Below, piece after piece: positions 35,820-44,863 of a stretch of 64,000 bases of DNA. Origin of the DNA: Steroidobacter agaridevorans (GTDB taxonomy: Bacteria; Pseudomonadota; Gammaproteobacteria; Steroidobacterales; Steroidobacteraceae); assembly GCF_009932555.1 (NCBI RefSeq), contig NZ_BLJO01000004.1, positions 1 to 64,000 on the forward strand. Direction: 5' to 3'. Numbering within the stretch: position 1 is the stretch's first letter; each line of letters opens with the position of its first letter. The position numbers and the translations under genes were made by a program. Below the pieces are notes generated by a model. It made no database searches, was not told the DNA's origin, and saw only the letters and a program-made list of their open reading frames with translations.

Positions 35820-37976
35820 ATGGCAACCACACCTATCATCGCCTTGTCTCGTCGTGGCTTTCTCAAATCGAGCGCGACTGCCGCTGGCGGTCTGGTCATC
35901 GCTTGTTACTTGCCGGGCTGTAGCAAGCCGGAAGAAGTCGCGAGCCAGTCCGGTCCGGCGAAGATGGTCAAAGCCAATGCCTTCCTGCAGATCGGCACCG
36001 ACGGCTCCATCACGATGTTTTGTGACAAATCGGAAATGGGCCAGGGCGTATACACCGCGCTGCCGACGCTGCTCGCCGAAGAGCTGGGCGTTGCGCCTAC
36101 CGCTATCAAAGTTGAATTCGCACCGCCTGGAGACGAGTACGTGAACAAGCTGCTCGGCGCGCAAGCAACGGGCGGCAGCACGAGCGTTCGTGAAGCGTGG
36201 GACAAGATTCGAATGGCGGGCGCCGAAGCGCGCACTCGTTTGATTGCCGCCGCCGCTAAAGAGTGGGGCGCGCCACCGCAGTCATGCACGGTCGCCGATG
36301 GCTATGTGTTGTTTACCAGCCGTCGTGCTTCTTTCGGCGAGTTGGCCGAAGCTGCCGCTGCGATGCCGGCGCCGCAGGACGTTCAGGTCAAAGGGCGCAA
36401 CGAGTTCAAATACGTCGGCAAAACCTTGCCCAGACTCGACACGCCATCGAAGGTGGATGGCAGCGCGCAGTTCGGCATCGACATGCGCTTGCCCGGCATG
36501 TTGTACGCAGCGCTCGCGCAGCCGCCGGAGCTGGGCGGCGCCGTGAAGAGCTTCAATGCCGACAAAGCCAAGGCAATGCCCGGCGTGCGCGAGGTGTTAC
36601 AAACATCGTCAGGCGTGGCGGTGGTTGCCGACACTTGGTGGCAGGCGAAGACCGCCCGCGATGCGTTGGATATTCAGTGGAGCCCGGGCCCAGCGGCGAA
36701 GCTCACCAATGCAGCCATCTACGCCGGATTGAAGAAGGCTTCGGGCGGCAAAGGCTTGGATGTTCGCAAGGAAGGCGATGTCGATGCGGGCTGGAAAGCG
36801 AACAGCCGGCGCGTCGAGGCGACCTACGAGCTTCCGATGCTCGCACATGCGACGTTGGAGCCGCAGAACTGCACCGTCGAGTTCCGCGACGATGGCTGTC
36901 ACGTGTACGCGCCCACTCAAGTGCAGCAGATGTCACAGGCTGTGGCGGCGAAAGCGGCTGGGCTGCCGCCGGAGAAAGTGTTCGTGCATACGACGTTCCT
37001 GGGCGGTGGCTTCGGTCGTCGACTGGATGTCGATTTCGTTCCTGCCGCGGTCGAATGCGCGAAGGCGATGAACAAGCCGGTCAAGCTGCTGTGGACGCGT
37101 GAAGACGATACGTCGCACGACAAATATCGTCCGCCCGCTCGCAACACGCTGTCGGCGGCGTTTGACGGCAATGGAAAGTTGAATACGGTGAAGGTGCACC
37201 TGGTCGCGCCATCCATAACTGCACGCTGGGCGCCAGGCGCTGTGCCGCAGGGAACGCCCGATCCATTCGCGATCGAGGCGGCTCACAACTTTCCGTACGA
37301 GGCGCCGAATCTGCACATCGATTATGTGCAGCACGAAGTCGGGCTGGATGTTGGCTACTGGCGTTCGGTGAGCCATGCGCTCAACTGTTTCACCATCGAA
37401 AGCTTCATGGACGAGTTGGCCGCCGAAGCACAGATGGATCCCGTTGAGTTCCGTCGTTCCTTGCTGACCAAGCAGCCGCGCTGGCTGTCGGTGCTCGACG
37501 CCGCGGCGAGCAAGGCGAAGTGGGGCAGTCCGCCGGCGGGACGTCATCAAGGCGTGGCTCTGATGTCGGGCTACGATTCCTATCTGGCTCAGGTCGCGGA
37601 GATTTCGCTCGAAGGCGACAAGCTCAAGGTCCATCGCATCGTCTGCGCCGTCGACTGCGGCCAGATGGTGAACCCCGGCATCGTTCAGGCCCAGGCCGAA
37701 GGCGGCATCATCTTCGGTTTGACCGCGGCGCTGTTCAGCGAGATCAACGTGACGAACGGCAAGGTCCAGGAACAGAACTTCGATACGTATCGACTGCTGC
37801 GGATGAACGAGGCGCCGGTCATCGAGGTTCACTTGCTGAACAGCGACGAGAAACCCGGCGGTATGGGCGAGCCTACCGTCGCGCTGGTAGCGCCGGCCGT
37901 TTGTAACGCGATCTACGCGGCGACCAGGAAGCGGCTCAGGAAGTTGCCGATCGTAAAGCAGGGATTTGTGGTGTGA
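35820..37976 (+). CDS. Molybdopterin-dependent oxidoreductase large subunit (isoquinoline 1-oxidoreductase beta-like)
   Basis: A 718-residue xanthine-dehydrogenase-family subunit that hydroxylates an aldehyde or N-heterocycle with water as oxygen source. It begins with a Tat signal, SRRGFLKSS (10-18), so the complex is exported folded, with the small subunit probably carried along. LGGGFGRR and the late GGMGEPTVALVAP carry cofactor and active-site residues (the Glu in GMGEP). The ending RLRKLPI is typical of IorB. There is no adjacent chaperone (XdhC-like) gene. The true substrate is unknown. Confidence 0.93.
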   Translation: MATTPIIALSRRGFLKSSATAAGGLVIACYLPGCSKPEEVASQSGPAKMVKANAFLQIGTDGSITMFCDKSEMGQGVYTALPTLLAEELGVAPTAIKVEFAPPGDEYVNKLLGAQATGGSTSVREAWDKIRMAGAEARTRLIAAAAKEWGAPPQSCTVADGYVLFTSRRASFGELAEAAAAMPAPQDVQVKGRNEFKYVGKTLPRLDTPSKVDGSAQFGIDMRLPGMLYAALAQPPELGGAVKSFNADKAKAMPGVREVLQTSSGVAVVADTWWQAKTARDALDIQWSPGPAAKLTNAAIYAGLKKASGGKGLDVRKEGDVDAGWKANSRRVEATYELPMLAHATLEPQNCTVEFRDDGCHVYAPTQVQQMSQAVAAKAAGLPPEKVFVHTTFLGGGFGRRLDVDFVPAAVECAKAMNKPVKLLWTREDDTSHDKYRPPARNTLSAAFDGNGKLNTVKVHLVAPSITARWAPGAVPQGTPDPFAIEAAHNFPYEAPNLHIDYVQHEVGLDVGYWRSVSHALNCFTIESFMDELAAEAQMDPVEFRRSLLTKQPRWLSVLDAAASKAKWGSPPAGRHQGVALMSGYDSYLAQVAEISLEGDKLKVHRIVCAVDCGQMVNPGIVQAQAEGGIIFGLTAALFSEINVTNGKVQEQNFDTYRLLRMNEAPVIEVHLLNSDEKPGGMGEPTVALVAPAVCNAIYAATRKRLRKLPIVKQGFVV

Positions 37977-37980
37977 GGAA

Positions 37981-38175
37981 TCAGCAGCAGCGCGAGACCC
38001 CGGTCCATTTGCTCTGCTGCTGTTTGAGATAGAAGGCGCGCCGGCTCATCGGGGGAGAGCCGGCATGCGCGTGAGCATGATGCGCCAGATATTTGTCGTA
38101 GGCGTCATCGGTGGCGAGCGACCGAATCATGCTCCAGGCGAGGCCCAGGAATGATGTCAGTCGTTGCATGCTCAT
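37981..38175 (-). CDS. YbdD/YjiX family small protein
   Basis: A 64-residue protein with the YjiX/YbdD pattern: DDAYDKYLAHHAHAHAGSPPMSRRAFYLKQQQ and a final RCC. It is the usual downstream partner of CstA. Its ATG overlaps the CstA stop in an ATGA, so translation is coupled. It converges on the molybdenum hydroxylase gene with four bases between the stops. Function is unknown; it may modulate the CstA transporter. Confidence 0.92.
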   Translation of the reverse strand: MSMQRLTSFLGLAWSMIRSLATDDAYDKYLAHHAHAHAGSPPMSRRAFYLKQQQSKWTGVSRCC

Positions 38176-40235
38176 GCCGCTTCCGCCCCGAGTTTGATGC
38201 TGCTGATATGGACATGCGGCGCTTCCGAGTTCGGAGGCACCGGCTGGCCACGGATGGCGCGCAGGCTAACACGCACCATGTCGGCGATGACAACCCAGAG
38301 AATTGCCGACAACAGCACCGCGAGTACGGCGTCGAGGCGCTGGTTGAAGATCAATTGCGGGGCGACCGCGGCTTGTTCAGGTGACATCGCGCCGGAGGCC
38401 AGCTTGGCCGCCATCTGGTTCGCCGCCGACAGAAAGCCGATGCGCGGATCGTCGGAAACTACTTTCTCCCAAGTGGCCGAAGTCGTGATGATCGCGAGCC
38501 ACGCCAGCGGCACGCCGGTGACCCAGCTATAGCGCAGCTTGCCTTGCTTGATCAGGATGCCGGTCGCCACGCTCAGTGCGATGCCGGCCAGCAGCTGATT
38601 GGCGATGCCGAACAACGGCCACAGAATGTTGATGCCGCCGTTCGGATCGACCACGCCGATGTACAGGAAGTAACCCCAGCCGGCCACCACCAGGCCGCTC
38701 GAGATCAGCACCGACGGGTACCACGAAGTCTCGCCCATCGGCTTCCATACATGGCCCAGCGCATCCTGCAGCATGAAGCGGCCGACGCGCGTGCCGGCGT
38801 CGAGCGTGGTCAGGATGAACACCGCCTCGAACATGATGGCGAAGTGGTACCAGATGGCCAGCATGCTCTCGCCGAACGCACTCGAGAAAATACTTGCCAT
38901 GCCGACCGCCAGCGACGGCGCGCCGCCGGTACGCGCGAACAGCGTCGACTCGCCCATTTCCTTGGCAAGGAACGCCATCTGATCGACGGTCACCGGAAAG
39001 CCCCAGCTCGAAATGGTGGTGACGGCCGCCTCGGCAGTCGCGCCGACGATGCCGGGCGCGCTATTGATCGCGAAATACACGCCCGGCTCGAGCAGCGTTG
39101 CGGCGATCATCGCCATCACCGCCACGACCGATTCCAGCATCATGCTGCCGTAGCCGATCAGGCGCACATCGCTCTCGTTGCCGATGAGCTTCGGCGTCGT
39201 GCCGCTCGAGACCAGCGCGTGGAACCCCGAAATTGCTCCACAGGCAATGGTGATGAACACGAACGGGAATAGCGCGCCACCGAAGATCGGGCCGCTGCCG
39301 TCGATGAACTGCGTCACCGCCGGCATGTGGATCTCGGGCCGCATCAGGATGACGGCCACGATCAGCAGCAGGACGGTGCCGAGCTTGAGGAAGGTCGACA
39401 GATAATCGCGCGGCGCGAGCAGCAGCCACACCGGCAGCACGGCCGCGATGAATCCATAGCCGATCACGAACCAGGCGAGCGGCTTGCCCTGCAGGTTGAA
39501 CAGCTCGCGCAGCGCCGGATGCGAATCGACCCAGCCACCGCCGACCACCGCGAACAGCAATAGCGCGAGACCGATCAGCGATCCTTCCAGCACGCGACCC
39601 GGCCGGATATTGCGCAGATACAGACCGACCAGCACCGCGATCGGGATGGTGGCGAACACGGTGGAAGTGGCCCACGGGCTGTGCTTCATCGCATTGACCA
39701 CGACCAGGCCGAGCACCGCGATCAGGATGATCATGATGGTCAGCGTGCCGAGCATGGCCGCGAATCCGCCGACCGGGCCGAGCTCGTCACGCGCCATCTG
39801 GCCGAGGCTGCGGCCATTGCGTCGAGTGGACAGGAACAGGATGGTCATGTCCTGAACGCAGCCGCCGAGCACGCCGCCGACCAGGATCCACAAGGTGCCG
39901 GGCAGGTAGCCGAACTGGGCCGCGAGCGTCGGACCGATCAAGGGGCCGGGGCCGGCGATCGCGGCGAAGTGATGGCCGAACACGATCCAGCGATGCGTCG
40001 GCATGAAGTCGCGGCCGTTGTTCAGCCGCAGTGCCGGCGTCGCGCGCGTCGGGTCGACGCTCAATACCTTGGCGGCCACCCACGCACTGTAAAAACGATA
40101 GCCGAGGCTGTAGATGCAGAGCGCGGCCACCACGATCCACATGGCATTGATGGTCTCGCCGCGATGGAGCGCGACGCCGCCGACCGCGAAGGCGCCGACC
40201 AGCGCCACCAGAGTCCAGAACGCTTTTCGTATCAT
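38172..40235 (-). CDS. cstA: CstA-family carbon-starvation / pyruvate (peptide) transporter
   Basis: A 687-residue membrane protein with about 16 hydrophobic segments. The opening region with RFYSAWVAAKVL and the following motifs (FGHHFAAIAGPGPLIGPTLAAQFGYLPG, GCVQDMTILFLSTRRNGRSLGQMARDE, FHALVSSGTTPKL) are diagnostic of CstA. E. coli relatives take up pyruvate or peptides under starvation. The frame runs 71 codons further upstream, but ATG with GGCGGAA just before it and the family N-terminus set this start. It forms an operon with the YbdD gene. No BtsSR-like regulator is adjacent. Confidence 0.96.
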   Translation of the reverse strand: MIRKAFWTLVALVGAFAVGGVALHRGETINAMWIVVAALCIYSLGYRFYSAWVAAKVLSVDPTRATPALRLNNGRDFMPTHRWIVFGHHFAAIAGPGPLIGPTLAAQFGYLPGTLWILVGGVLGGCVQDMTILFLSTRRNGRSLGQMARDELGPVGGFAAMLGTLTIMIILIAVLGLVVVNAMKHSPWATSTVFATIPIAVLVGLYLRNIRPGRVLEGSLIGLALLLFAVVGGGWVDSHPALRELFNLQGKPLAWFVIGYGFIAAVLPVWLLLAPRDYLSTFLKLGTVLLLIVAVILMRPEIHMPAVTQFIDGSGPIFGGALFPFVFITIACGAISGFHALVSSGTTPKLIGNESDVRLIGYGSMMLESVVAVMAMIAATLLEPGVYFAINSAPGIVGATAEAAVTTISSWGFPVTVDQMAFLAKEMGESTLFARTGGAPSLAVGMASIFSSAFGESMLAIWYHFAIMFEAVFILTTLDAGTRVGRFMLQDALGHVWKPMGETSWYPSVLISSGLVVAGWGYFLYIGVVDPNGGINILWPLFGIANQLLAGIALSVATGILIKQGKLRYSWVTGVPLAWLAIITTSATWEKVVSDDPRIGFLSAANQMAAKLASGAMSPEQAAVAPQLIFNQRLDAVLAVLLSAILWVVIADMVRVSLRAIRGQPVPPNSEAPHVHISSIKLGAEAA

Positions 40236-40320
40236 TTTATTCCGCCGGGTCCCTGCGCCGCCTGATGCGGGCCGCATGGTAGCGCCGGTCAGCCCCCAAT
40301 CGAAGTTAAGAGTTGCAGGG

Positions 40321-41046
40321 CTATTCGCCGAATTGGCTCGCGGCGAGGCCGGCCCAGTCGGTGCAGAACAGCCGGCCGTCGCGCAGCTCGGTCTTGATGA
40401 TGCCGGTGTTCGGCAGCGGATGGCGCAGGGCGAAATCGGCCGGCACATTGCTGGCCAGCACCGGCACCATGAAGCCCAGGGTCGCGCTGTGCGCGACGAT
40501 CACGACGATGCCGGAGTCCAGCGCGTGACGGTTCATTACTTCCCGCACAAACGGCAGGAAGCGGCGCTGCACGTCGGCGAAGCTTTCGCCGGCGCCGTTG
40601 CGCGCGTCGAGGTCTTTTTCGATTAACCACTTACGCGTCAGCTCGCCGTAGACCGCGCGGATGTCCTGCGTGGACTCGGGTGTCATGCCGAAGTCGATTT
40701 CGACCGCTTCGGGCGCGAGCGACAGCGTGAGGGTGTGATCGAACGCCACTGCATCCGCTGTCTGAATGGCGCGCAGATGGGTGCTGCTATAGATCTTGGT
40801 GATGGGCGCGCCGCTCAGCGATTCAGCCAGCGCGCGCGCCTGTTCCACGCCCTTCCGCGTCAATGGATAACTCACCCCGCCGTCAGGCACGGTGCGCGGA
40901 TTGCCGGGAACATTGATCTCGCTCTCGCCATGGCGGACGAACCAGATCTGCAATGGTGTATCGGCCGTCGACGGCAGCGAAGCGGCGAGCGCCACCGCGC
41001 CGACGAGGCCCACGAATGCACGACGATTGAGCCGCGTGGTGATCAT
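40321..41046 (-). CDS. Exported histidine phosphatase family protein
   Basis: A 241-residue protein with a Tat-like signal (NRRAFVGLVGAVALA, about 7-28), so probably periplasmic. VRHGES at 37-42 holds the catalytic His, SSTHLRAIQTA the second arginine, and VAHSATLGFM the second His. It is unrelated in detail to the cytosolic histidine phosphatase at 33678. It lies 85 bp upstream of cstA on the same strand and might be cotranscribed. Substrate unknown; phytase- or acid-phosphatase-like use is possible. Confidence 0.9.
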   Translation of the reverse strand: MITTRLNRRAFVGLVGAVALAASLPSTADTPLQIWFVRHGESEINVPGNPRTVPDGGVSYPLTRKGVEQARALAESLSGAPITKIYSSTHLRAIQTADAVAFDHTLTLSLAPEAVEIDFGMTPESTQDIRAVYGELTRKWLIEKDLDARNGAGESFADVQRRFLPFVREVMNRHALDSGIVVIVAHSATLGFMVPVLASNVPADFALRHPLPNTGIIKTELRDGRLFCTDWAGLAASQFGE

Positions 41047-41074
41047 GCGATCCGGTGTATTGCTGCGATGAGGG

Positions 41075-41125
41075 TGGCAAGTCTGGCGTGCTGTTGTACC
41101 TCATCGCCATTTTTTGGCAAGTCTG
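41075..41125. repeat. Two copies of TGGCAAGTCTG 40 bp apart
   Basis: Exact 11-bp direct repeats at 41075 and 41115, in the 244-bp region between the phosphatase and glyoxalase genes. Spacing of 40 bp is about four helical turns, as seen for tandem regulator sites. Nothing else is clear in this gap. Confidence 0.4.
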
Positions 41126-41290
41126 CGTACGCCTCGCGTGCGCATCGCATGTAGCAAACGTGCAATGTGAGATCGTCGATCGAGTGTTGACTACTTTTGA
41201 GCCAACGAGCGGAGTATGCTCAGCCGCCAACGAAACGTCTCTTGACTCGACCGCTTGATTACCTAACAAAGTTCATCGAGGGAAATCGCG

Positions 41291-42532
41291 ATGGCAGATC
41301 AGAGTGTCCGTGGACGATTCGTCTGGCATGAGCTGGTGACGCCGGACGCCAATGCCGCCCATGCGTTCTATGGGAAGGCGATCGGCTGGAAGCCCCAGCC
41401 CTGGGAAGAGGATGCTTCTTACGTAATGTTCGCCGCGCAGCGCGGTCCGATCGGCGCCACCGTCGCAGGCAACGGATCCGCTCCGCACTGGCTGCCGTAT
41501 ATCGGCACCGGCGATATCGACGCGACCATCGAGCTGGCCAGGCAAAAGGGCGGCTCGGTCTTGAAGGATGTAGACACGCTGTCCAGCGGCAGCCGCCACG
41601 CGGTGCTGCAAGATCCCTATGGCGCGAAGTTCGGTGTGTATGAATCCGCCGAAGACTACGGCAAGATCACGCCACCGCAGCCGGGCGAGCATTCCTGGCA
41701 CGAGCTGATCAGCACCGACCACGAGGGCGCGTTCGACTTCTACTCCGCCTTGTTCGGCTGGGAGAACATGGTCGAGCACGACATGGGGCCGATGGGCAAG
41801 TATCTGATCTACGGCGTCGGCGACGTGCCGTTCGGCGGCATGATGACCCTGAAGACCGGGCCGAGCCCGAACTGGTTGAGCTATGTGCACGTCAAGGACG
41901 TGAACCAGACCGCCAAGAAAGTGAAGTCTGCCGGCGGCCAGGTGATCAATGGCCCGATGGAAGTGCCGGGTGGCGATTGGATCGTACAAGCGATCGACCC
42001 GCAGGGCGCGATGTTCGCGGCCCATGCCACGGCGGCGAACATGAAGAAATCAGAAAAGAAGGAGAAGAAGGTGAAGCCTGAACAGTTGAAACTCGATACC
42101 GAGACGCCGCCGTCGGCCGTGCAGGATCCGGAAACGCCGGCTGAAGAGCAGGCGCCGCCGGTCGAAACACCGCCCGCCGCTCCGGCAGAGAAGCCCGCCA
42201 GGAAGCGCGCGCCTGCGAAGAAGGCTCCGCCGAAGGAAGCTCCGCCCGCGGAGGCCCCGGCTGAGGAAGCGCCCGCCAAGCAGGCGCCCGCGAAGAAGAA
42301 GTCTCCGGCGAAGAAGGCGCCTGCCAAGAAGAAGGCACCCGCCAAGAAAGCGCCGGGCAAGGCACCCAAGAAGGGTGGCAAGAAGAAGTCGAGTAAGAAG
42401 TCGGCGGGGAAAACCGCCGGCAGCAAGAAGACCGCAGCCAAGAAAGCCAGCAAGAAAAAGGCTGCGGCCAAGAGCAAGACGCGCTCAGGGGGAAAGAAGA
42501 AGGCGGCGAAAAAGCCGCGTAAGGGGAAGTGA
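41291..42532 (+). CDS. Double VOC (glyoxalase) protein with histone-H1-like Lys/Ala/Pro tail
   Basis: A 413-residue protein. Residues 7-125 and 133-248 are two VOC/glyoxalase domains ([21 protein letters not shown] and [23 protein letters not shown]), which bind metal through His/Glu and act on small molecules. Residues 251-413 form a low-complexity tail of PAKK, KKAP and AAKK repeats, strongly basic (estimated over 50 lysines and arginines), resembling histone H1 and AlgP/HctB proteins. The tail has the same reading frame and no break. The two-VOC part resembles the CFP30B-like group. DNA or RNA binding by the tail is inference. The gene ends near a strong hairpin shared with the convergent gene. 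Confidence 0.9.
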   Translation: MADQSVRGRFVWHELVTPDANAAHAFYGKAIGWKPQPWEEDASYVMFAAQRGPIGATVAGNGSAPHWLPYIGTGDIDATIELARQKGGSVLKDVDTLSSGSRHAVLQDPYGAKFGVYESAEDYGKITPPQPGEHSWHELISTDHEGAFDFYSALFGWENMVEHDMGPMGKYLIYGVGDVPFGGMMTLKTGPSPNWLSYVHVKDVNQTAKKVKSAGGQVINGPMEVPGGDWIVQAIDPQGAMFAAHATAANMKKSEKKEKKVKPEQLKLDTETPPSAVQDPETPAEEQAPPVETPPAAPAEKPARKRAPAKKAPPKEAPPAEAPAEEAPAKQAPAKKKSPAKKAPAKKKAPAKKAPGKAPKKGGKKKSSKKSAGKTAGSKKTAAKKASKKKAAAKSKTRSGGKKKAAKKPRKGK

Positions 42533-42582
42533 TCAAACACTCCCAGGGAAGGGACTAGTAATTAGCCTTAGCGATTAGCGCC

Positions 42583-42609
42583 GGGGTCGTCGAAGGATTC
42601 GACGACCCC
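42583..42609. terminator. Hairpin between convergent genes
   Basis: GGGGTCGTCGAA and TTCGACGACCCC form a perfect 12-bp stem with a 3-nt loop between the stops of the VOC gene and the FAH gene. There is no T tract; a bidirectional end signal is likely. Confidence 0.6.
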
Positions 42610-42614
42610 GACTT

Positions 42615-43442
42615 CTATCTGACTTCCACCCGCATCGAGCCGATGCCGCCGATGCCGGCGTCGACGATGTCGCCCGACACCACCGGCCCCACGCCCGGCG
42701 GCGTGCCCGTGAGAATGATGTCGCCCGGATACAGCGTGAAAAATGACGACGCATATTCGATCAGGCGCGGCACGTCGTTCAGCAGATTGCGAGTGTTGCC
42801 GCGCTGACGCGGCTGACGATTCACCTGCAGCCACAGGCCGAGTGCTCCCGGGTCTGCAATCTCATCGCGCGTAATCAGCCACGGGCCGAGGACGGTATGG
42901 CCGTCCGGCGACTTGCGCAGGCTGCGCTCTTCCGTGCCTTTGACCGTCATGTCCAGCGCGACCGTATAGCCGATCACATGATCCATGGCGCGCTCACGAC
43001 CGACGTTGCGACACCAGGAGCCAATGACGACCGCCAGCTCCACTTCGTGATCGTGTTGCCGGCCCGGCAGGGTGAGCTCGATGCCGTCGGACGGACCGGC
43101 GACCGAGGTGCTCGCCTTCAGGAACAGGCCGTCGCGGTCCAGCGTGCTCACCGGATAGTCCGCGTCGTCGGCGGGCTCGTGATAGTTCTTCAGCGCGCCC
43201 AGAATTTTGCTGGGATTGGCGATCGGGCTTTTCAGCGCGCAGTCCGCCAGATGGCGGGGCACGCCGGACAAGGCCATCGAGTCGATCAGGCCGCGCAGCC
43301 GGTCGAAGTTCGCGATCAGCAGGTCCCCCGGGTCGAGCGGCCAGCGCGCGGCGGGGATGGAGTCCAGGACGGTGGTCACATCGACGACCATGTCGCCGCG
43401 AAGCACACCTACTCTGTCGGTATCGAATCTACATAGACGCAT
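42615..43442 (-). CDS. Fumarylacetoacetate hydrolase family protein
   Basis: A 275-residue FAH-superfamily enzyme, a group that hydrolyses or decarboxylates C-C bonds in aromatic or sugar-acid catabolism. KNYHEP, HDHEVELAVVIG and the metal-binding Glu/Asp region (GYTVALDMTVKGTEERSLRKSPDGHTVLGPWL) and the TGTPPGVGPV end are diagnostic. MRLCRFD is the family's typical start; a GTG-started frame adds 16 residues. No other aromatic-degradation gene is adjacent, so its pathway is open. Confidence 0.93.
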   Translation of the reverse strand: MRLCRFDTDRVGVLRGDMVVDVTTVLDSIPAARWPLDPGDLLIANFDRLRGLIDSMALSGVPRHLADCALKSPIANPSKILGALKNYHEPADDADYPVSTLDRDGLFLKASTSVAGPSDGIELTLPGRQHDHEVELAVVIGSWCRNVGRERAMDHVIGYTVALDMTVKGTEERSLRKSPDGHTVLGPWLITRDEIADPGALGLWLQVNRQPRQRGNTRNLLNDVPRLIEYASSFFTLYPGDIILTGTPPGVGPVVSGDIVDAGIGGIGSMRVEVR

Positions 43443-43550
43443 GCGGCCGGCAGCTTCCCCTACGGCGTCCGGCCGTGCAAGAGCCGGCACATTCGTGTAG
43501 AAAGACCGCCTCGCTCAATGTGGCGCGCCAAGCGCGGTAGTTACATAAAG

Positions 43551-43850
43551 ATGAAGAAGGTAACCGGGAAGACCTTTGACGGGCAGCGCGTGGTCCTCGA
43601 CGGCAAGTCGTTCGTCGATTGCCACTTCAAGGACACCAATCTGATCATCGAGGGCAATGGGCTCTTCGAGATGCAGAATTGCAAGATCGAAGAAGACTGC
43701 CGGCTGGCCGTGGAAGGCCCGGGCCAGGTGCTGCTGCACACGTTGAAGATGATGCTGTACTCGGGCGGCTGGATGTCCCGAGTCGCGGACAACGTGCTCC
43801 ATGCGGTGAAGCAGCCGCCGAAGACGCGGAAAAAAGCCGCGGGGACTTGA
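43551..43850 (+). CDS. Small protein of unknown function
   Basis: A 99-residue protein starting MKKVTGKTFDGQRVVLDGK; upstream ATG (43518) gives 11 more residues. It holds short repeats such as FVDCHFKDTNLIIEGNG and FEMQNCKIEED, like a mini right-handed beta-helix, with an amphipathic C-terminal part ending in a basic KTRKKAAGT tail. I do not recognise a named family. It sits between divergent FAH and convergent reductase genes; the stop is one base before the reductase stop. There is no operon partner. Confidence 0.7.
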   Translation: MKKVTGKTFDGQRVVLDGKSFVDCHFKDTNLIIEGNGLFEMQNCKIEEDCRLAVEGPGQVLLHTLKMMLYSGGWMSRVADNVLHAVKQPPKTRKKAAGT

Positions 43851-43851
43851 A

Positions 43852-44784
43852 CTATCGATCGGCGCGGATCCGCGCCTCGATCATTTTCGTGACCGCGTAC
43901 AGGGTCTCCAGGATCGGCGTGTCGACCGCGTGCTTCCGGGCGGCACGCACCGTGTTGCCCAGGATGGCCTCGATCTCCATCGGCCGGCCGTACTTGTAAT
44001 CCAGCGCCATGCTGGTGTGGTACGGCGGCATGGCCTTGGTGCCGCCGATGAACTGCTCGATCACTTTCGGGTGCATCGGGTACCCAGCGGCCCCGGCGAC
44101 AGCGCAGACCTCTTCCATCGCCCGCTGAATGAAGGCCGTCGACTCCGGCGTGCCGAGCATGATCGCCGTATCGAGCATGCCGCCGGTGATGGAAATCGGA
44201 TTGAACGTCGCGTTCCACACCGCCTTCTGCCAGCGCGCCCCGACCACGTTGTCGGTCACTTTGCAGCCGATGCCCGCGCCGTTGAGCAGGGCGGCGATCC
44301 GCTCGGCCGCCGGTGACGCACCGTTCGGGTAGCGGCCCAGGTTCAGCTGGCCCATCGTCTGGTGATTCACCATGCCGGGGGCGCTGCGCCCCACGCCGAC
44401 GATGGCGAGGCCGCTGAGGATTTCGTTCTCGGGAAAAGCCGTGGCGATTTCCGCCTCGATATCCACGCCGTTCTGGATCAGCACGATGACCGTCTTCGGC
44501 CCGACGGCCGGGCGGATCAGGGCGGCGCGATCCACGCCTTCCAGCACTTTGGTGGTCAGGATGAGGTAGTCCGGCGGCGCCTTGCACTCGGCCACGCTCT
44601 TGAACACGGCGTGTGGATAGAACCGATGATTGCCAAGCAGCGGGCTGGTGATGTCATAGCCTTCCCGCGCGACGATGTCGTAATCCGACCGACAGACCAC
44701 CGCGACCTGGGCCCCCTGACGGGCCAGCGCCGAGCCGAAGAGAGCACCGACCGCGCCGGCGCCGACGATGAGGATGGATGTCAT
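43852..44784 (-). CDS. 2-dehydropantoate 2-reductase family protein
   Basis: A 310-residue ketopantoate-reductase-like NADPH-dependent enzyme. GAGAVGALFGSALA is the Rossmann loop (7-20); LTTKVLEGVDRAA and QNGVDIEAEI follow, and KAVWNATFNPIS is the catalytic-lysine region. Paralogues often act on other 2-keto acids, so panE is not assigned. The start is set at MTSILIVGAG; a longer frame adds 19 residues. It is divergent from the aminotransferase gene by 79 bp. Confidence 0.92.
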   Translation of the reverse strand: MTSILIVGAGAVGALFGSALARQGAQVAVVCRSDYDIVAREGYDITSPLLGNHRFYPHAVFKSVAECKAPPDYLILTTKVLEGVDRAALIRPAVGPKTVIVLIQNGVDIEAEIATAFPENEILSGLAIVGVGRSAPGMVNHQTMGQLNLGRYPNGASPAAERIAALLNGAGIGCKVTDNVVGARWQKAVWNATFNPISITGGMLDTAIMLGTPESTAFIQRAMEEVCAVAGAAGYPMHPKVIEQFIGGTKAMPPYHTSMALDYKYGRPMEIEAILGNTVRAARKHAVDTPILETLYAVTKMIEARIRADR

Positions 44785-44863
44785 GGGTTGAGAATAGCCG
44801 CTAAGATCCGCAGCCGCGAAATTTACCCCAACTGGCCGCACCGGCCCCGAACTTCACCCACCC

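Noticed and set aside
42060-42532. Frameshift or low-quality sequence at the VOC gene end
   Set aside because: The Lys/Ala/Pro tail keeps one frame to the stop and shows a regular repeat pattern, as in real histone-like tails.
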